Of a stretch of DNA of 64,000 nt, positions 43,273 through 52,329 are shown piece after piece (within the stretch, counting starts at the first letter, position 1; each line of letters opens with the position of its first letter). Source of the DNA: CAYNVQ01 sp964400735 (lineage in GTDB: Bacteria > Acidobacteriota > Aminicenantia > Aminicenantales > Aminicenantaceae); the NCBI GenBank assembly GCA_964400735.1, contig CAYNVQ010000004.1, forward strand, positions 62,001-126,000, written 5' to 3'. The notes below the pieces were generated by a model. That model was not told the DNA's origin. It worked only from the letters and a program-made list of their open reading frames with translations, and did no database searches. The position numbers and the translations under genes were made by a program.

Positions 43273-44589
43273 TTGAAAGTTTTTAAGAGACGCTTTTTTC
43301 TAATCGCCATTCTGTCAATCTGTCTGTTAGGAATCACCTGCGATAATGCTCCTCAGGAACGTATTGCCCCTGTTCATTCTCGCGATTTAGCTACAGCAGC
43401 ACCTGAAGATGTGGGGCTGTCGGCCGAACGGCTCTCCAGAATTTCCGGAGCCATGCAGGATATCGTCGATGAAGGCCGTCTTGCAGGAGTTGTAACCCTA
43501 TTGGCACGCCACGGCAAGATTGCCCATTTCGAAACATTCGGTTACCAGGATATTGCTTCCTCAACACCGATGGCAAAAGACTCGATCTTTCGGATCTATT
43601 CCATGTCGAAGCCGATCACCGGTGTCGCAATGATGATGCTCTACGAAGAGGGCAAGTTTCGTTTGTCGGACCCAGTCGCTAAATACATTCCCGAGTTCAA
43701 AAACCTTAAGGTCGCCGCAGGTGTAGGAGAAAATGGTCCCATCGTCGAAGATGCAGATCATCCCATGACCATTCGGGAACTTATGACCCATACGGCCGGC
43801 CTCACCTATGGTATTTTTTCAAGGTCGCAAGTCGATGAAATGTATGTAAAGGCCGGCGTCCAAGATCCGAATTCGACACTCAAGGATATGATCCAAAAGC
43901 TTTCAAAAATCCCTCTTCGCCAGCAACCCGGTTCCTTGTGGCACTACAGCGTCGCCGTCGACGTCCAGGGTTATCTTGTCGAAGTGCTATCCGGCCAGCG
44001 TTTCGATGTGTTCCTTAAAGAGCGGCTCTTCGACCCGCTGGGGATGAAAGACACAGGTTTCCATGTGCCCGAGGACAAGGCCGGACGTTTTGCCCAGGTT
44101 TACACCTATGACAAAGATAAAAACCTCGTTGCCCAAGAGGGATTCGGAGGGGAAAACCGCTATCTCAAGCCAGCGAAATTTTTCTCAGGGGGTGGAGGAC
44201 TTGTTTCGACGGCTATGGATTATATGCGTTTTTGCCAGATGCTCCTCAATGGTGGAGTTTTGGACGGGGTGCGAATCCTTTCGCCGTTAACTGTGGATCT
44301 CATGCGGCGTAATCAACTGCCGAAGGATATGGTGGAGATGATACCTGGATCAGGCTTGGGATTCGGCCTCGATTTTGCCGTGGTTCTGGATCCTGTCGAG
44401 GCCGAAAGCGTCTCCAAGGGTGAGTATTTCTGGGGTGGCGCTGCAGGCACCTGGTTCTGGATCGACCCGGTCGAGGACCTCATCTTTGTAGGGATGATCC
44501 AACAGTTCGGGGAGGAGAGACCAGACGTCCGGTCGTTGTCGCGGCAGCTTGTGTATCAGGCAATCCTGGAGCCCGCACATTCAAAATAG
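43273..44589 (+). CDS. Exported serine beta-lactamase-fold hydrolase (class C / EstB-like)
   Basis: 438 residues from TTG 43273, which has AGGAGG six bases upstream. A signal peptide covers about 1-25. The nucleophile S-x-x-K is in IYSMSKPITG, the Y-S-x motif in WHYSVAVDVQGYL, and the third motif near WGGAAGTWFWIDP, where class C enzymes have K-T-G or H-x-G. This layout is that of the broad beta-lactamase-related family (esterases, D-aminopeptidases, penicillin-binding-like proteins), not a proven beta-lactamase. Periplasmic or secreted. G+C appears higher than in the kinase before it. Confidence 0.88.
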   Translation: MKVFKRRFFLIAILSICLLGITCDNAPQERIAPVHSRDLATAAPEDVGLSAERLSRISGAMQDIVDEGRLAGVVTLLARHGKIAHFETFGYQDIASSTPMAKDSIFRIYSMSKPITGVAMMMLYEEGKFRLSDPVAKYIPEFKNLKVAAGVGENGPIVEDADHPMTIRELMTHTAGLTYGIFSRSQVDEMYVKAGVQDPNSTLKDMIQKLSKIPLRQQPGSLWHYSVAVDVQGYLVEVLSGQRFDVFLKERLFDPLGMKDTGFHVPEDKAGRFAQVYTYDKDKNLVAQEGFGGENRYLKPAKFFSGGGGLVSTAMDYMRFCQMLLNGGVLDGVRILSPLTVDLMRRNQLPKDMVEMIPGSGLGFGLDFAVVLDPVEAESVSKGEYFWGGAAGTWFWIDPVEDLIFVGMIQQFGEERPDVRSLSRQLVYQAILEPAHSK

Positions 44590-44807
44590 CACAGGTTCTG
44601 CGGGGATGACTTTCTAGAAAGTTTGAAAATGCCGAGAAAAGGTTGGCCTAGCTAAAGGAACGATTTTTTATACCAATATACGGTAGGACGGGACATATTT
44701 TGTCCAGCAGAGAAGACTCGTTGAATTGAGGCTTGCGTAAATGCCAAAATTTTGAATCTTAAAAATTTGATAGGGGGGAATGCGGGTTAAAGAAGAAAAC
44801 AGATTTT

Positions 44808-46094
44808 TCATTTTAAGGGGCTGTCCTCCCAATTGTTCCCTTTGAGTTCCTGGAGTTTGATTCGGTATCTCTTGACGAATTTGTAGCCCTCTTCGGTTGA
44901 TATGGCGTAGGCTTTGCCGTTATTGAAAAACAGGCCTTCTGGGGGAATGGCCGCCTCGAAGTTGGCGATGTATCTTCCTTCCTGGTCGAAAAGATCGAAG
45001 GTCGTGTGTTCCCCTTTCACGTAATCCACGATCAAAGCCAGCCATCCGTTTTCCATCAGGGCAAAACTTTGGTTCATGCCGCTGCCGATGAGCGTGTAAC
45101 TTTGGTAGGCTGGTTTGAACTTGGGGTATTTTATCAGTTGGAAAATCTTTTTCCGGTAATCTTCCGGTGCGTTCCTGAAGGTTTCCTCTTGGCTCAGTTC
45201 CTCTTCAAAATCCTGCATGTCTTTTTGACTCACCGGCATAGGTTCGTAGTCTCGGATTATTTTTTTTACCATCTTTCCTTCGGGTGAGAAAATATTGATT
45301 TCGTATTTGTCCGGGTGGCCGACATAGATGAAATCATTTCTGGCCAGGGTGAGAAAATCCTGAGGCTTGAAGACCGCTAGATTTATCATATTGGCCATGA
45401 TTTGGAACCTGGAAGACAAATCTTTTCCAGGAAGTTCTATTTCCCTTTTGATTTTATGAAGCTCCGCTAATGGCGAGAATTCTTCATCTAATAGTTCAAA
45501 AGTGGAAAATATGGTCAAAGCATTTTCCGAAGGTATCTGTTCCTCCTTATTGGCAACCATAAAATCCTTCGAATTCATATAGATATTTTCATACAGTCCC
45601 GGCATGTCGATTTGCTTCAAAAATTCTCCATCTTTGCTGAAAAAGAGAATTCTTCTGCTCGTTACATCACAAATATAGAGATTGCCATCCATGTCGAATC
45701 GGGGGATAGACAAGCTCTGGAACTCTCCTGGCCCCTGGCCTTTTCTTCCAGTGGTGAGCAGGTATTCGCCTTGGGAGTCGTATTTTTGGATTCTCAAATT
45801 TTCCAAGTCGCTCACGTAAAAATTTCCATCACTATCCGTATTGAAACAAACCGCTTCGCCGAACATATAATTTTCATCTCCTTCAGCCACTCCTATCGAG
45901 AGGTCTTCTTCAAAAACTAATCTTTTCTTTAACCCATTTTCCGGAATAGGGCGCTTAGGATTGGAAATGACCTCTGCGTTGCCTTCTTTCCGGATTGTCA
46001 GCTCTTCTTGTGCATCAGTTATTGCTGAGAGGAAAGCAAGGATCGAAAATGCCCAAAATCCTCCGATAATGATTATTAAAAGTCTTTTATTCAT
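44808..46094 (-). CDS. Secreted 6-bladed beta-propeller (NHL-like) protein
   Basis: 428 residues. A signal anchor or signal peptide occupies about 4-27. NHL-type blades follow: FNTDSDGNFYVSDLENLRIQ, KYDSQGEYLLTTGRKGQGPG with EFQ, and FDMDGNLYICDVTSRRILFF. The GRKGQGPGEF motif is typical of the 6-bladed propeller proteins abundant in Bacteroidetes, Acidobacteria and Aminicenantes genomes. They are thought to bind ligands at the cell surface; no enzymatic role is known. ATG has AAAGGAG upstream. Monocistronic. Confidence 0.82.
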   Translation of the reverse strand: MNKRLLIIIIGGFWAFSILAFLSAITDAQEELTIRKEGNAEVISNPKRPIPENGLKKRLVFEEDLSIGVAEGDENYMFGEAVCFNTDSDGNFYVSDLENLRIQKYDSQGEYLLTTGRKGQGPGEFQSLSIPRFDMDGNLYICDVTSRRILFFSKDGEFLKQIDMPGLYENIYMNSKDFMVANKEEQIPSENALTIFSTFELLDEEFSPLAELHKIKREIELPGKDLSSRFQIMANMINLAVFKPQDFLTLARNDFIYVGHPDKYEINIFSPEGKMVKKIIRDYEPMPVSQKDMQDFEEELSQEETFRNAPEDYRKKIFQLIKYPKFKPAYQSYTLIGSGMNQSFALMENGWLALIVDYVKGEHTTFDLFDQEGRYIANFEAAIPPEGLFFNNGKAYAISTEEGYKFVKRYRIKLQELKGNNWEDSPLK

Positions 46095-46311
46095 GCCTAA
46101 CTCCTTTCGCGAGAGGGCATGTCTTTTAGATTGACTGCCGCTTATAGAACAATAGGTCCGATCTGCTTTTTAGTTTGTTCATATTTCCCCCTCGATCTAT
46201 CGAAAATTCCTTATATCATACGTTTGTGCTCGATATCAAATTCGAAAGTTAATGCCTTTCAGCCGCAGACAAAAAAGAGGAAGCCACCTCTTTGTGCCGT
46301 TTCGACGGAGA

Positions 46312-47154
46312 TCAGAAGTTATTCAGTCTTTTTTGTGCTGATACCCTATTGATGAAATCGATAGCTGCAGGTGCAATCTGGTGTGGATTGTCGGCCTGAG
46401 GATAGTGACCCGAACCTTCGACAAGTAGAACATCGCCTTTTGTGAGATTGGCAAGTTCATGGGCTTCTGTTTTGGCATCCGGAAAGTCCGGGTCTGCCGT
46501 GCCCATGACGATCAAACTCGGTTGAATGACTTTTTCCAGCCGGGTTCCGGATTCGGCGTGGTTGTCCCTCGCTTGCTCCTTGAATGCTTTGAAACGGCCT
46601 GGCTCCGCCAAATTTTTTGCCAGACCGGCGACATATTCTTCATGATCTTCTGGCTTAGGGCCAGGGTAAAGGTTCTTTTTGTAATAGGATACCCATGCGT
46701 GTCGTCCCCACGGTCCGAAGAGCATGATGCCGAACAGCAGCATTTGCCACCATTTGACCTGGACAGTTCGGACAAAAGGCCCTATGAGGATCAAACCCGA
46801 GACTTTATTGGAATTATCGGTAGCGGCAATGACGACAGAGGAGGCGGTCTTGGAATTGCCGATTAAGACTGCCGATTGGCCGCCCAGATGCTCGAGAAGA
46901 GAAAGGTAATCGGACGCGATGACTGCATCGCTGTAATCATCCCACTCAACTGATGATTCTCCCAGTCCCCTTAGATCAAATGTCGCCAGGCGTATCCCAG
47001 CGCTGACCAGAAGAGGAGAAAAGTGCCGGTAAACGCCGCGTGTGTCGCCCATACCAGGCGATGCGATAACCAGAGGGCCACTGCCGCCGGTGTCATCATA
47101 AGCAATTCGACCGCCGGATTTCTCAAGGAAAAGTGTCTTTTTTCCCATCTCCAT
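46312..47154 (-). CDS. Alpha/beta hydrolase
   Basis: 280 residues. Oxyanion-hole region VIASPGMGDTRGVYRHFSPL, FDLRGLGES, nucleophile elbow LIGNSKTAS (G-x-S then K-T instead of x-G), acid in GTADPDFPDA and His in VEGSGHYPQADNP. This is the common hydrolase fold with an unusual elbow. The protein has no signal peptide and is probably cytoplasmic. Start ATG has GAGGAG upstream. Substrate unknown. Confidence 0.85.
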   Translation of the reverse strand: MEMGKKTLFLEKSGGRIAYDDTGGSGPLVIASPGMGDTRGVYRHFSPLLVSAGIRLATFDLRGLGESSVEWDDYSDAVIASDYLSLLEHLGGQSAVLIGNSKTASSVVIAATDNSNKVSGLILIGPFVRTVQVKWWQMLLFGIMLFGPWGRHAWVSYYKKNLYPGPKPEDHEEYVAGLAKNLAEPGRFKAFKEQARDNHAESGTRLEKVIQPSLIVMGTADPDFPDAKTEAHELANLTKGDVLLVEGSGHYPQADNPHQIAPAAIDFINRVSAQKRLNNF

Positions 47155-47382
47155 AAAATCTCCTCGTTGTTTTCATGTTTAATCGAAGGTTTCTTTTTTC
47201 CCGCTTTAAAGAATGGTCGGATATTTTTATATCGTTTTTTCTCTCTATCATCTGTAGAGAATGTAAGCCTGGGTGAAAGGAATGTCAAGGTTGCATCACC
47301 TATGGGACATCATGAAAAGCAGAAATTCCGAGGATCCAGATTCGGCAGAGATTGAGGGAAGAGCGAAGCCGGAGACATCCTT

Positions 47383-48138
47383 TCAGAAGAGGCTGACCGG
47401 GAGGTCGGGATTGAGGAGGCAGATGGCAGCCTGCACAAGATCATAATGGAGTTGGATGGCCTTCACCTGTACTCCTATCCCTGCTGCCTCGATCAGTAGA
47501 TCGTGAATCACCGGATCAGCCCTATGATTAGGTTTGAATGCCTCGACATCAGGAAGAGCGGCCATAAAGACGATAATCCCACGGCCTCCTTCTCTCGTCC
47601 AGGATGAGATTTCTCTTATGTGACGTTGTCCACGCAGAGAAGGACAATCAGGATAGAGGGCAAAGCCTCCTCCCCTGAGAACTGCGCTCTTGACTTCGCA
47701 GTATACGGTATTCTTTCGACATTCAAGAAGATAGTCGAGGAGCGATGAGCCCAGTTTTGCATTCCGCCTGATGATACGACACCCTTCGAGCCAAGGAATC
47801 AATCCCGCAATCACGGCTTTCTCGAAAGCCATCATCTGGAACTGGGTGTCGATAAGGGCGCCGGATTCTTCTTCCTTGAAGGCAAACAGCCGGAATTCCG
47901 TTTTTATTGGCTGGGGATAAGGAAGGCAGTAAGCCGTTTGCCCCCGGACCATGTATTCGAGGAGTCTGCCTGTGTTGTTGATGTGTGCCAGATGGGTTTT
48001 CCCTCGAATCTCGATCCGCACAACGAACCTGTTGAGACGGTCGACGATGCGGCATTCTCGAGGATTCTCGATCGAAAAAAGAGGATAAGCTTTCATTTTA
48101 TCATCAGGACCCTTCCAGGATTTCCTTAAATGAAACAT
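47383..48138 (-). CDS. sfsA: SfsA (sugar fermentation stimulation) family protein
   Basis: 251 residues from ATG 48138; an inner ATG at 48096 (MKAYPLFSIEN) gives 237 residues, nearer the usual family size, and neither has a strong ribosome site. Family signatures: RLNRFVVRIEI, AHINNTGRLLEYM, EVKSAVLRGGGFALYPDCPS and RGQRHIREI. SfsA proteins are thought to be nucleic-acid-binding or nuclease-like; the role is not settled. It starts one base after the methyltransferase-like gene stop, so the two form an operon. Confidence 0.88.
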   Translation of the reverse strand: MFHLRKSWKGPDDKMKAYPLFSIENPRECRIVDRLNRFVVRIEIRGKTHLAHINNTGRLLEYMVRGQTAYCLPYPQPIKTEFRLFAFKEEESGALIDTQFQMMAFEKAVIAGLIPWLEGCRIIRRNAKLGSSLLDYLLECRKNTVYCEVKSAVLRGGGFALYPDCPSLRGQRHIREISSWTREGGRGIIVFMAALPDVEAFKPNHRADPVIHDLLIEAAGIGVQVKAIQLHYDLVQAAICLLNPDLPVSLF

Positions 48139-48141
48139 AAG

Positions 48142-48762
48142 TTAGGAAGAGTTTTTCCATTTGGGAAGAAGCCGTCCTGTTTGTCTCATATACAAACGGT
48201 ACTGATCGCCGAATTCATCCACCATCATCTCTTCTTCTTCTTCAATTCGTACCAGATATAGAGGCAAAAGAGTGACCAGAAATCCCCACCCGGCGATCCA
48301 GTTCTGCAGGAGCAGAATTTGGGCTAGGCTCCACAAGAAGTGGGCTGTATACATGGGATGACGGATGTTCTTGAAGATGCCGTCGGTGATGAGAGAATGC
48401 TCTTTCCGAAGTTGCAGTTTAGGCGAGAAATTAATCCCGAGGTCGGCATGTGTCCTCCATAAAAGATAGATGGCCGAAACAAAAAGGGCAGCGCCACTCC
48501 ATCCTAAAATTGGGCTCCAGGTATGACTAATAGGGTAATCGGCAAAATCCAGATAAGGTGAAAATGCATAGAAAAGAGGAACGGCCTGCATTCCCAAAAA
48601 GACGAATCCCAACAGAATTCTATCCAACCAGGAATTTCTATCCTGTGCAATCCTGTCCTTGTTTTTCCACCAATTTTTGGATTTGCTTACCCCTATAGCC
48701 CTTATGACGGAAGCAAAGATGAGCAGTACGAGATAAACGATTTTAAATGTATTATTCAACAT
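48142..48762 (-). CDS. Isoprenylcysteine carboxyl methyltransferase-like membrane protein
   Basis: 206 residues, four to five membrane helices. The C-terminal half has the ICMT/PEMT signature: SLITDGIFKNIRHPMYTAHF, then VRIEEEEEMMVDEFGDQYRL and YMRQTGRLLP. These SAM-dependent enzymes methylate small lipids or prenylated groups; the bacterial substrates are mostly unknown. ATG preceded by GAAGGA. Upstream gene of a pair with sfsA. Confidence 0.85.
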   Translation of the reverse strand: MLNNTFKIVYLVLLIFASVIRAIGVSKSKNWWKNKDRIAQDRNSWLDRILLGFVFLGMQAVPLFYAFSPYLDFADYPISHTWSPILGWSGAALFVSAIYLLWRTHADLGINFSPKLQLRKEHSLITDGIFKNIRHPMYTAHFLWSLAQILLLQNWIAGWGFLVTLLPLYLVRIEEEEEMMVDEFGDQYRLYMRQTGRLLPKWKNSS

Positions 48763-48780
48763 TTTAGAGCCAAAAATCCT

Positions 48781-48930
48781 TCAGGCAGCCGGTCTCCAGT
48801 TGCCGTGGAAATCATAAATCGTGCCTCTGAAAGATGTCAAGGCCAACTCCTCGCATTCATCCAAGGACAGGACGAATTTGCGGTTTTCCCTTGTTCCGAA
48901 TTTGAATTTGTTATGAAGGAAGCTCCGATA
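48781..48930 (-). pseudogene. Coding-like remnant upstream of the ICMT-like gene
   Basis: On the minus strand a frame open from a TAA near 48932 reads SFLHNKFKFGTRENRKFVLS, then LDECEELALTSFRGTIYDFH, then GNWRPAA, and stops at 48781. It has protein-like composition but no start codon, and I recognise no family. It ends 18 bases before the ICMT-like start. Either a truncated gene end or chance. Nothing else is seen between 48763 and 49112 except a short hairpin, CCCTATTC with complement, near 49045-49065. Confidence 0.3.
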
Positions 48931-49112
48931 AAATTACTTTTAAGTAAGATTACAGAGGAAATGTAATAGGTTTTCGATTAAGCCAACAAGGGAAAGATTC
49001 AACGGCAACAAAAATGGAATAACAGAGAGAAGCATAAACCTCTCCCTTATTCCCGTGAATAGGGAAGGATTGGCTGGTGAAAAAAAATTTATGTTTAGAG
49101 CTTTTTAACGAT

Positions 49113-49397
49113 TCAATACCGGTTGCGATAGCCTCCGCCTGATCCTCTTCCGAAGGACCTTTCTCTGGGAGGACGGGCTTCATCGACTCTGATGGTACGT
49201 CCTTTGTGGTTGGAGCCGTTCAGGGCCTCTTTGGCTTTTTCGGCTTCGGCTGGACTGGACATTTCGACAAATCCGAAACCTTTCCCTTCGATCACTTTAA
49301 CTTCTCTGACCACACCGTGGGGGGAAAAAAGTTCTCTCAGGTCGTCTTCAGATACGGAATAGCTGAAGTTTCCAACATAGAGTTTACTACCTTGCAT
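49113..49397 (-). CDS. RRM-type RNA-binding protein
   Basis: 94 residues. One RRM domain with RNP2 LYVGNFSYSV and RNP1 GKGFGFVEM, then a Gly/Arg-rich tail (RERSFGRGSGGGYRNRY). Such small RRM proteins occur in cyanobacteria and in many uncultured phyla and are often cold-induced. AAAGGAG precedes the ATG. It is 82 bases downstream of the DEAD-box helicase on the same strand, suggesting a joint role in RNA remodelling. Confidence 0.9.
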   Translation of the reverse strand: MQGSKLYVGNFSYSVSEDDLRELFSPHGVVREVKVIEGKGFGFVEMSSPAEAEKAKEALNGSNHKGRTIRVDEARPPRERSFGRGSGGGYRNRY

Positions 49398-49479
49398 TTT
49401 TTTCTCCTTTCTCTTATTGCATAAGATATTTTTTATCTGATTATGGTTCTTTAAAATTTATTGACGATGGCTTTTTCTT

Positions 49480-50745
49480 CTATACCGAGCAGAATCCCGG
49501 TTTTCCTTGAGTTTTCGATCTCTGAGCCTTTTTTGGTCCGAAATCGGAGCGGCGTTTTCTCGGCCTGTCGTGACGAGAGCTTTTTCTGGGGCTGAATCCT
49601 AAACTCATGTCGGTGGCGAAGAGATCGGCTTCTGCAATACGGACAGGAATTTTCATGCCTATGAACGATTCGATAGCCTCCAGATGATCGGCCGTTCCCT
49701 CGCTGGCCAGTGAAATGGCCTTTCCCGAGTTCCCGGCGCGCGCTGTCCGTCCTATGCGGTGCACGTAGTTTTCACAATCCTGAGGAATATCGTAATTGAT
49801 GACCATCTCCAAATCGTCGATATGGAGACCCCTGGCCGCCACATCCGTAGCGACGAGGTAGTCGAATTTGCCGGACTTAAAATCGTCCATGATCTTCAGC
49901 CTCCGTCCTTGGGGAAGGTCTCCTGTCAGGTGGCGGCAGCTGAATCCGTTTTGTTCAAGATTCTTGGCCAGGCGGAAGGCGGAATGCCGCATGTTGGTAA
50001 AAATCAGGGCATTCTGGGGAGCCTGGGCCTTAAGGATCCCCAGCATCAGGTTCATCTTGATGTGGCTTTTGACATGGTAGAGCTCTTGAGAAATTGTGTC
50101 GACCGTTAGCTTTTCAGGAGTGACTTCGATAAATACCGGACGGCTCATGTGCTCGTCCGCAATTTTCCTAGAAACGCGGTTCAACGTCGCACTGAAAAGC
50201 ATGTTCTGTCGGCTGTTTCGGGGGGGCATCCCCCGCAGAATTTTTTTGATATCCGGGAGGAAACCCATGTCGAAGAGACGGTCGGCCTCGTCGATGACTA
50301 AAATCCCCATATCATACAGCTTCAATTGGCCGCTTTTACTCAGGTCCAGCAGTCTGCCCGGGGTTCCAATGGCGATATCCACGCCTTTTTTCAATATGGC
50401 CAACTGACCGGCATAGCCCACCCCGCCGAAGAAGCTGCCGATGGTCAATCCTAGATAGCTGTTAAGAAGCCGGGCTTCTTTTTCGATCTGGACGGCCAGT
50501 TCTCTGGTCGGCACGATGATCAACGCTTTTTTTCTTTTGGACGCGCGATTGGATACCATGCGCTCGATGATCGTGATCAAAAAGGCGGCGGTTTTACCTG
50601 TTCCGGTCTGCGATTGAACGGCCACATCCACGCCCTGGAGTGTTTTTTCCAGAGTCATTACCTGGACGGCTGTCAATCTTTTATAGCCTCGATCCTCGAT
50701 TCCGCGCAGAAGGCGGGGGTCGAGTTTCAATTCGTTGAATTCCAT
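49480..50745 (-). CDS. DEAD-box RNA helicase, RhlE-like
   Basis: 421 residues. Q motif region GYKRLTAVQ, motif I SQTGTGKT, Ia PTRELAVQ, II VIDEADRLFDMGF, III FSATL, IV ALIFTNMR, V VATDVAARGLHID and VI HRIGRTARAGNSG, all intact. The C-terminal tail is basic (RKSSRHDRPRKRRSDFG). The size and short basic tail fit the RhlE group. It unwinds short RNA duplexes with ATP. Its own promoter at 50868 gives an untranslated leader of about 115 bases, as is common for cold-shock genes. Confidence 0.92.
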   Translation of the reverse strand: MEFNELKLDPRLLRGIEDRGYKRLTAVQVMTLEKTLQGVDVAVQSQTGTGKTAAFLITIIERMVSNRASKRKKALIIVPTRELAVQIEKEARLLNSYLGLTIGSFFGGVGYAGQLAILKKGVDIAIGTPGRLLDLSKSGQLKLYDMGILVIDEADRLFDMGFLPDIKKILRGMPPRNSRQNMLFSATLNRVSRKIADEHMSRPVFIEVTPEKLTVDTISQELYHVKSHIKMNLMLGILKAQAPQNALIFTNMRHSAFRLAKNLEQNGFSCRHLTGDLPQGRRLKIMDDFKSGKFDYLVATDVAARGLHIDDLEMVINYDIPQDCENYVHRIGRTARAGNSGKAISLASEGTADHLEAIESFIGMKIPVRIAEADLFATDMSLGFSPRKSSRHDRPRKRRSDFGPKKAQRSKTQGKPGFCSV

Positions 50746-50867
50746 TTGTTTGCCTTGTTACTTGTTAATCTTTTGAAACATGCGGTGGGTTTTGTCAGAG
50801 GAAATTATCGTTCGGGTGGGAAAAACAATTTGCTTTGACTCTTTTCCTTCCAGATGTTTGAAAAAAA

Positions 50868-50896
50868 AGTATACCTTATAGATAAAAATAAATCAA
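50868..50896 (-). promoter_or_regulatory. Promoter of the DEAD-box helicase gene
   Basis: Minus strand TTGATT (50896-50891), 17-base spacer, TATACT (50873-50868). The transcript would start near 50861, leaving a leader of about 115 bases before the ATG at 50745. Confidence 0.55.
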
Positions 50897-51320
50897 GAAA
50901 AATTATTGACTTTTTTCTGTCCTGGAAAAAGGACAGGCAGGGCGGCTTTGCATGATATTTTGACAATCCGGTATGTCGAGGAGGTCAAAGGTTGATCGAT
51001 CGATTTGGCTAAATCAAGAGAAAATGCGGGAATTTGCTTCAGGGATGGCCCTGGGTCTTAAGTTGGTATTTTTATTGCAGACTGAAGGAGGCAGAGGTCG
51101 AAAAAAATGCTAGAGATTGTCCTAAGGTGAAGAGAATGCTGTATATATCTAAGGTGCAATAAAATGTCTTCGCTTGAGTTCAGATTTTTAACGCCATTCC
51201 TTCACCATCCTTCTCGGCGCCTGCGGAACTGCGCATGATCAATCCAACCACTGGTCCTTATGTTTTGTTAATCCTCATCTCGCATCTTTTAACCCATCGT
51301 GCTCAAATACATCCTCGGCG
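50897..51320. other. Intergenic region between helicase and outer-membrane protein genes
   Basis: No open frame with coding character. A 7-bp perfect hairpin, CTGTCCT-6-AGGACAG, lies near 50919-50938, upstream of the helicase promoter. It lacks a T run on its outgoing side, so it is not an ordinary terminator. Confidence 0.35.
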
Positions 51321-51427
51321 ACAATATGGGGACGTCCCATTTGGGGACACCCTATATTTCAGTATTTGCATTTTATCAATGAAAAATTATAGAGTGTCCC
51401 TGAATGGAACGTCCCCTATTGTTCCCC
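51321..51427. repeat. REP-like imperfect palindrome of about 107 bp
   Basis: The left arm contains AATATGGGGACGTCCCATTT followed by GGGGACACCCTATA; the right arm is its imperfect reverse complement, TATAGAGTGTCCCTGAATGG and then AACGTCCCCTATTGTTCCCC. About 20 A+T-rich bases separate the arms. Paired GGGGAC repeats of this kind resemble REP elements mobilised by Y1 (RAYT) transposases. No such transposase is in the window, so the element would have moved in trans. Confidence 0.65.
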
Positions 51428-51559
51428 TCACAGGACGGTTCAGGAAGGCTAAATCTTCAATGCCGCTCCGACATTTCTCTGCACCTTCATCTGGGTTTAA
51501 ATTCCTGTCACTTTGGGATAAAACCAAATGTTAAGCCGATCAGAAAAAAGGAGGGAGAA

Positions 51560-52165
51560 ATGAGCAAAACGGCTTTGCTTTTTGTGGTCTTTTTTATTCT
51601 TTTTTTATTTTTCGTTGTTGTTGCTCCTGTATCGGCATTGGACGGAGAAGAAAAATTTACCAGGGGTTCTATGTATATGGCTGGGCAAATCGGTTTTAAT
51701 TCCTATGTCGCAACGGACGATCCATTCGATTCCTTGCCATTTCCTTTAGGTGCAAGCTATGAGTTTTTGATAGCGGACAATGTGGGAATCGGGGCGTCTC
51801 TTATGGCCGATAAATGGTGCGACTATCTGAAAATGTTTGGCGGAAAATATACCTTCTGGGTGTTCAAACCATCGGTCGATATCACCTATCATTTCAACTT
51901 CAACAGAGTAAAGGGCGTGAATCTCTTCACCGGCGTAAATCTTGGCTACAGCCTCCTATCCGTCAGCAACGAGTTGGGGAATCCCTATGACGGCGAACTG
52001 AAGAGCGATCCTCATATCGCGCCCTTTCTAGGCATTCACTTCTATTTTTGGAAAGGCTCAAGTTTCCTGAATCGATTTTTGCTGACGCTCAAAATCTTCT
52101 GGTCTGTAACGGGTGATTTTTCCGGCGTTTATGGCACCATCGGCATAACTTATAAAATTAAATAG
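51560..52165 (+). CDS. Outer-membrane beta-barrel-type protein
   Basis: 201 residues from ATG 51560, which has AAGGAGGGAG just upstream; a longer frame from 51404 begins inside the REP element and lacks a start signal. The signal peptide runs to about PVSA-LDG. The rest has alternating aromatic strands (YMAGQIGFNSYVA, GASYEFLIADNVGIG, VDITYHFNFNRVKGV, NLFTGVNLGYSLLS) and closes with YGTIGITYKIK, as in small eight-stranded barrels. Function unknown. Confidence 0.75.
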   Translation: MSKTALLFVVFFILFLFFVVVAPVSALDGEEKFTRGSMYMAGQIGFNSYVATDDPFDSLPFPLGASYEFLIADNVGIGASLMADKWCDYLKMFGGKYTFWVFKPSVDITYHFNFNRVKGVNLFTGVNLGYSLLSVSNELGNPYDGELKSDPHIAPFLGIHFYFWKGSSFLNRFLLTLKIFWSVTGDFSGVYGTIGITYKIK

Positions 52166-52329
52166 ACTTAATGAAACCAAAAATCCATTCCATCTAAGTT
52201 TTTGTTTATTGTCCTTTTTCATTTTCATCGTGTTGACAGATAATCCAACCTCCATTATTTTATAAACATTCACATAATTCTCTTAATAAGAACCCTGAGA
52301 TTTTAAGAGTATTATAGGAAGGAGGGAAA

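Noticed and set aside
43273..44589. Calling this gene a beta-lactamase resistance gene
   Set aside because: S-x-x-K and Y-S-x are shared with many esterases and peptidases of the fold, and the third motif is not that of class C beta-lactamases.
44609..44705. Palindrome ACTTTCTAGAAAGT and small hairpin GGACA-tattt-TGTCC between convergent genes
   Set aside because: Short, no T run and no second copy; may be chance or part of a weak termination region.
51404..51559. Longer start for the outer-membrane protein gene
   Set aside because: The extra 52 codons begin inside the REP-like palindrome, have no ribosome site and would bury the signal peptide; ATG 51560 follows AAGGAGGGAG.
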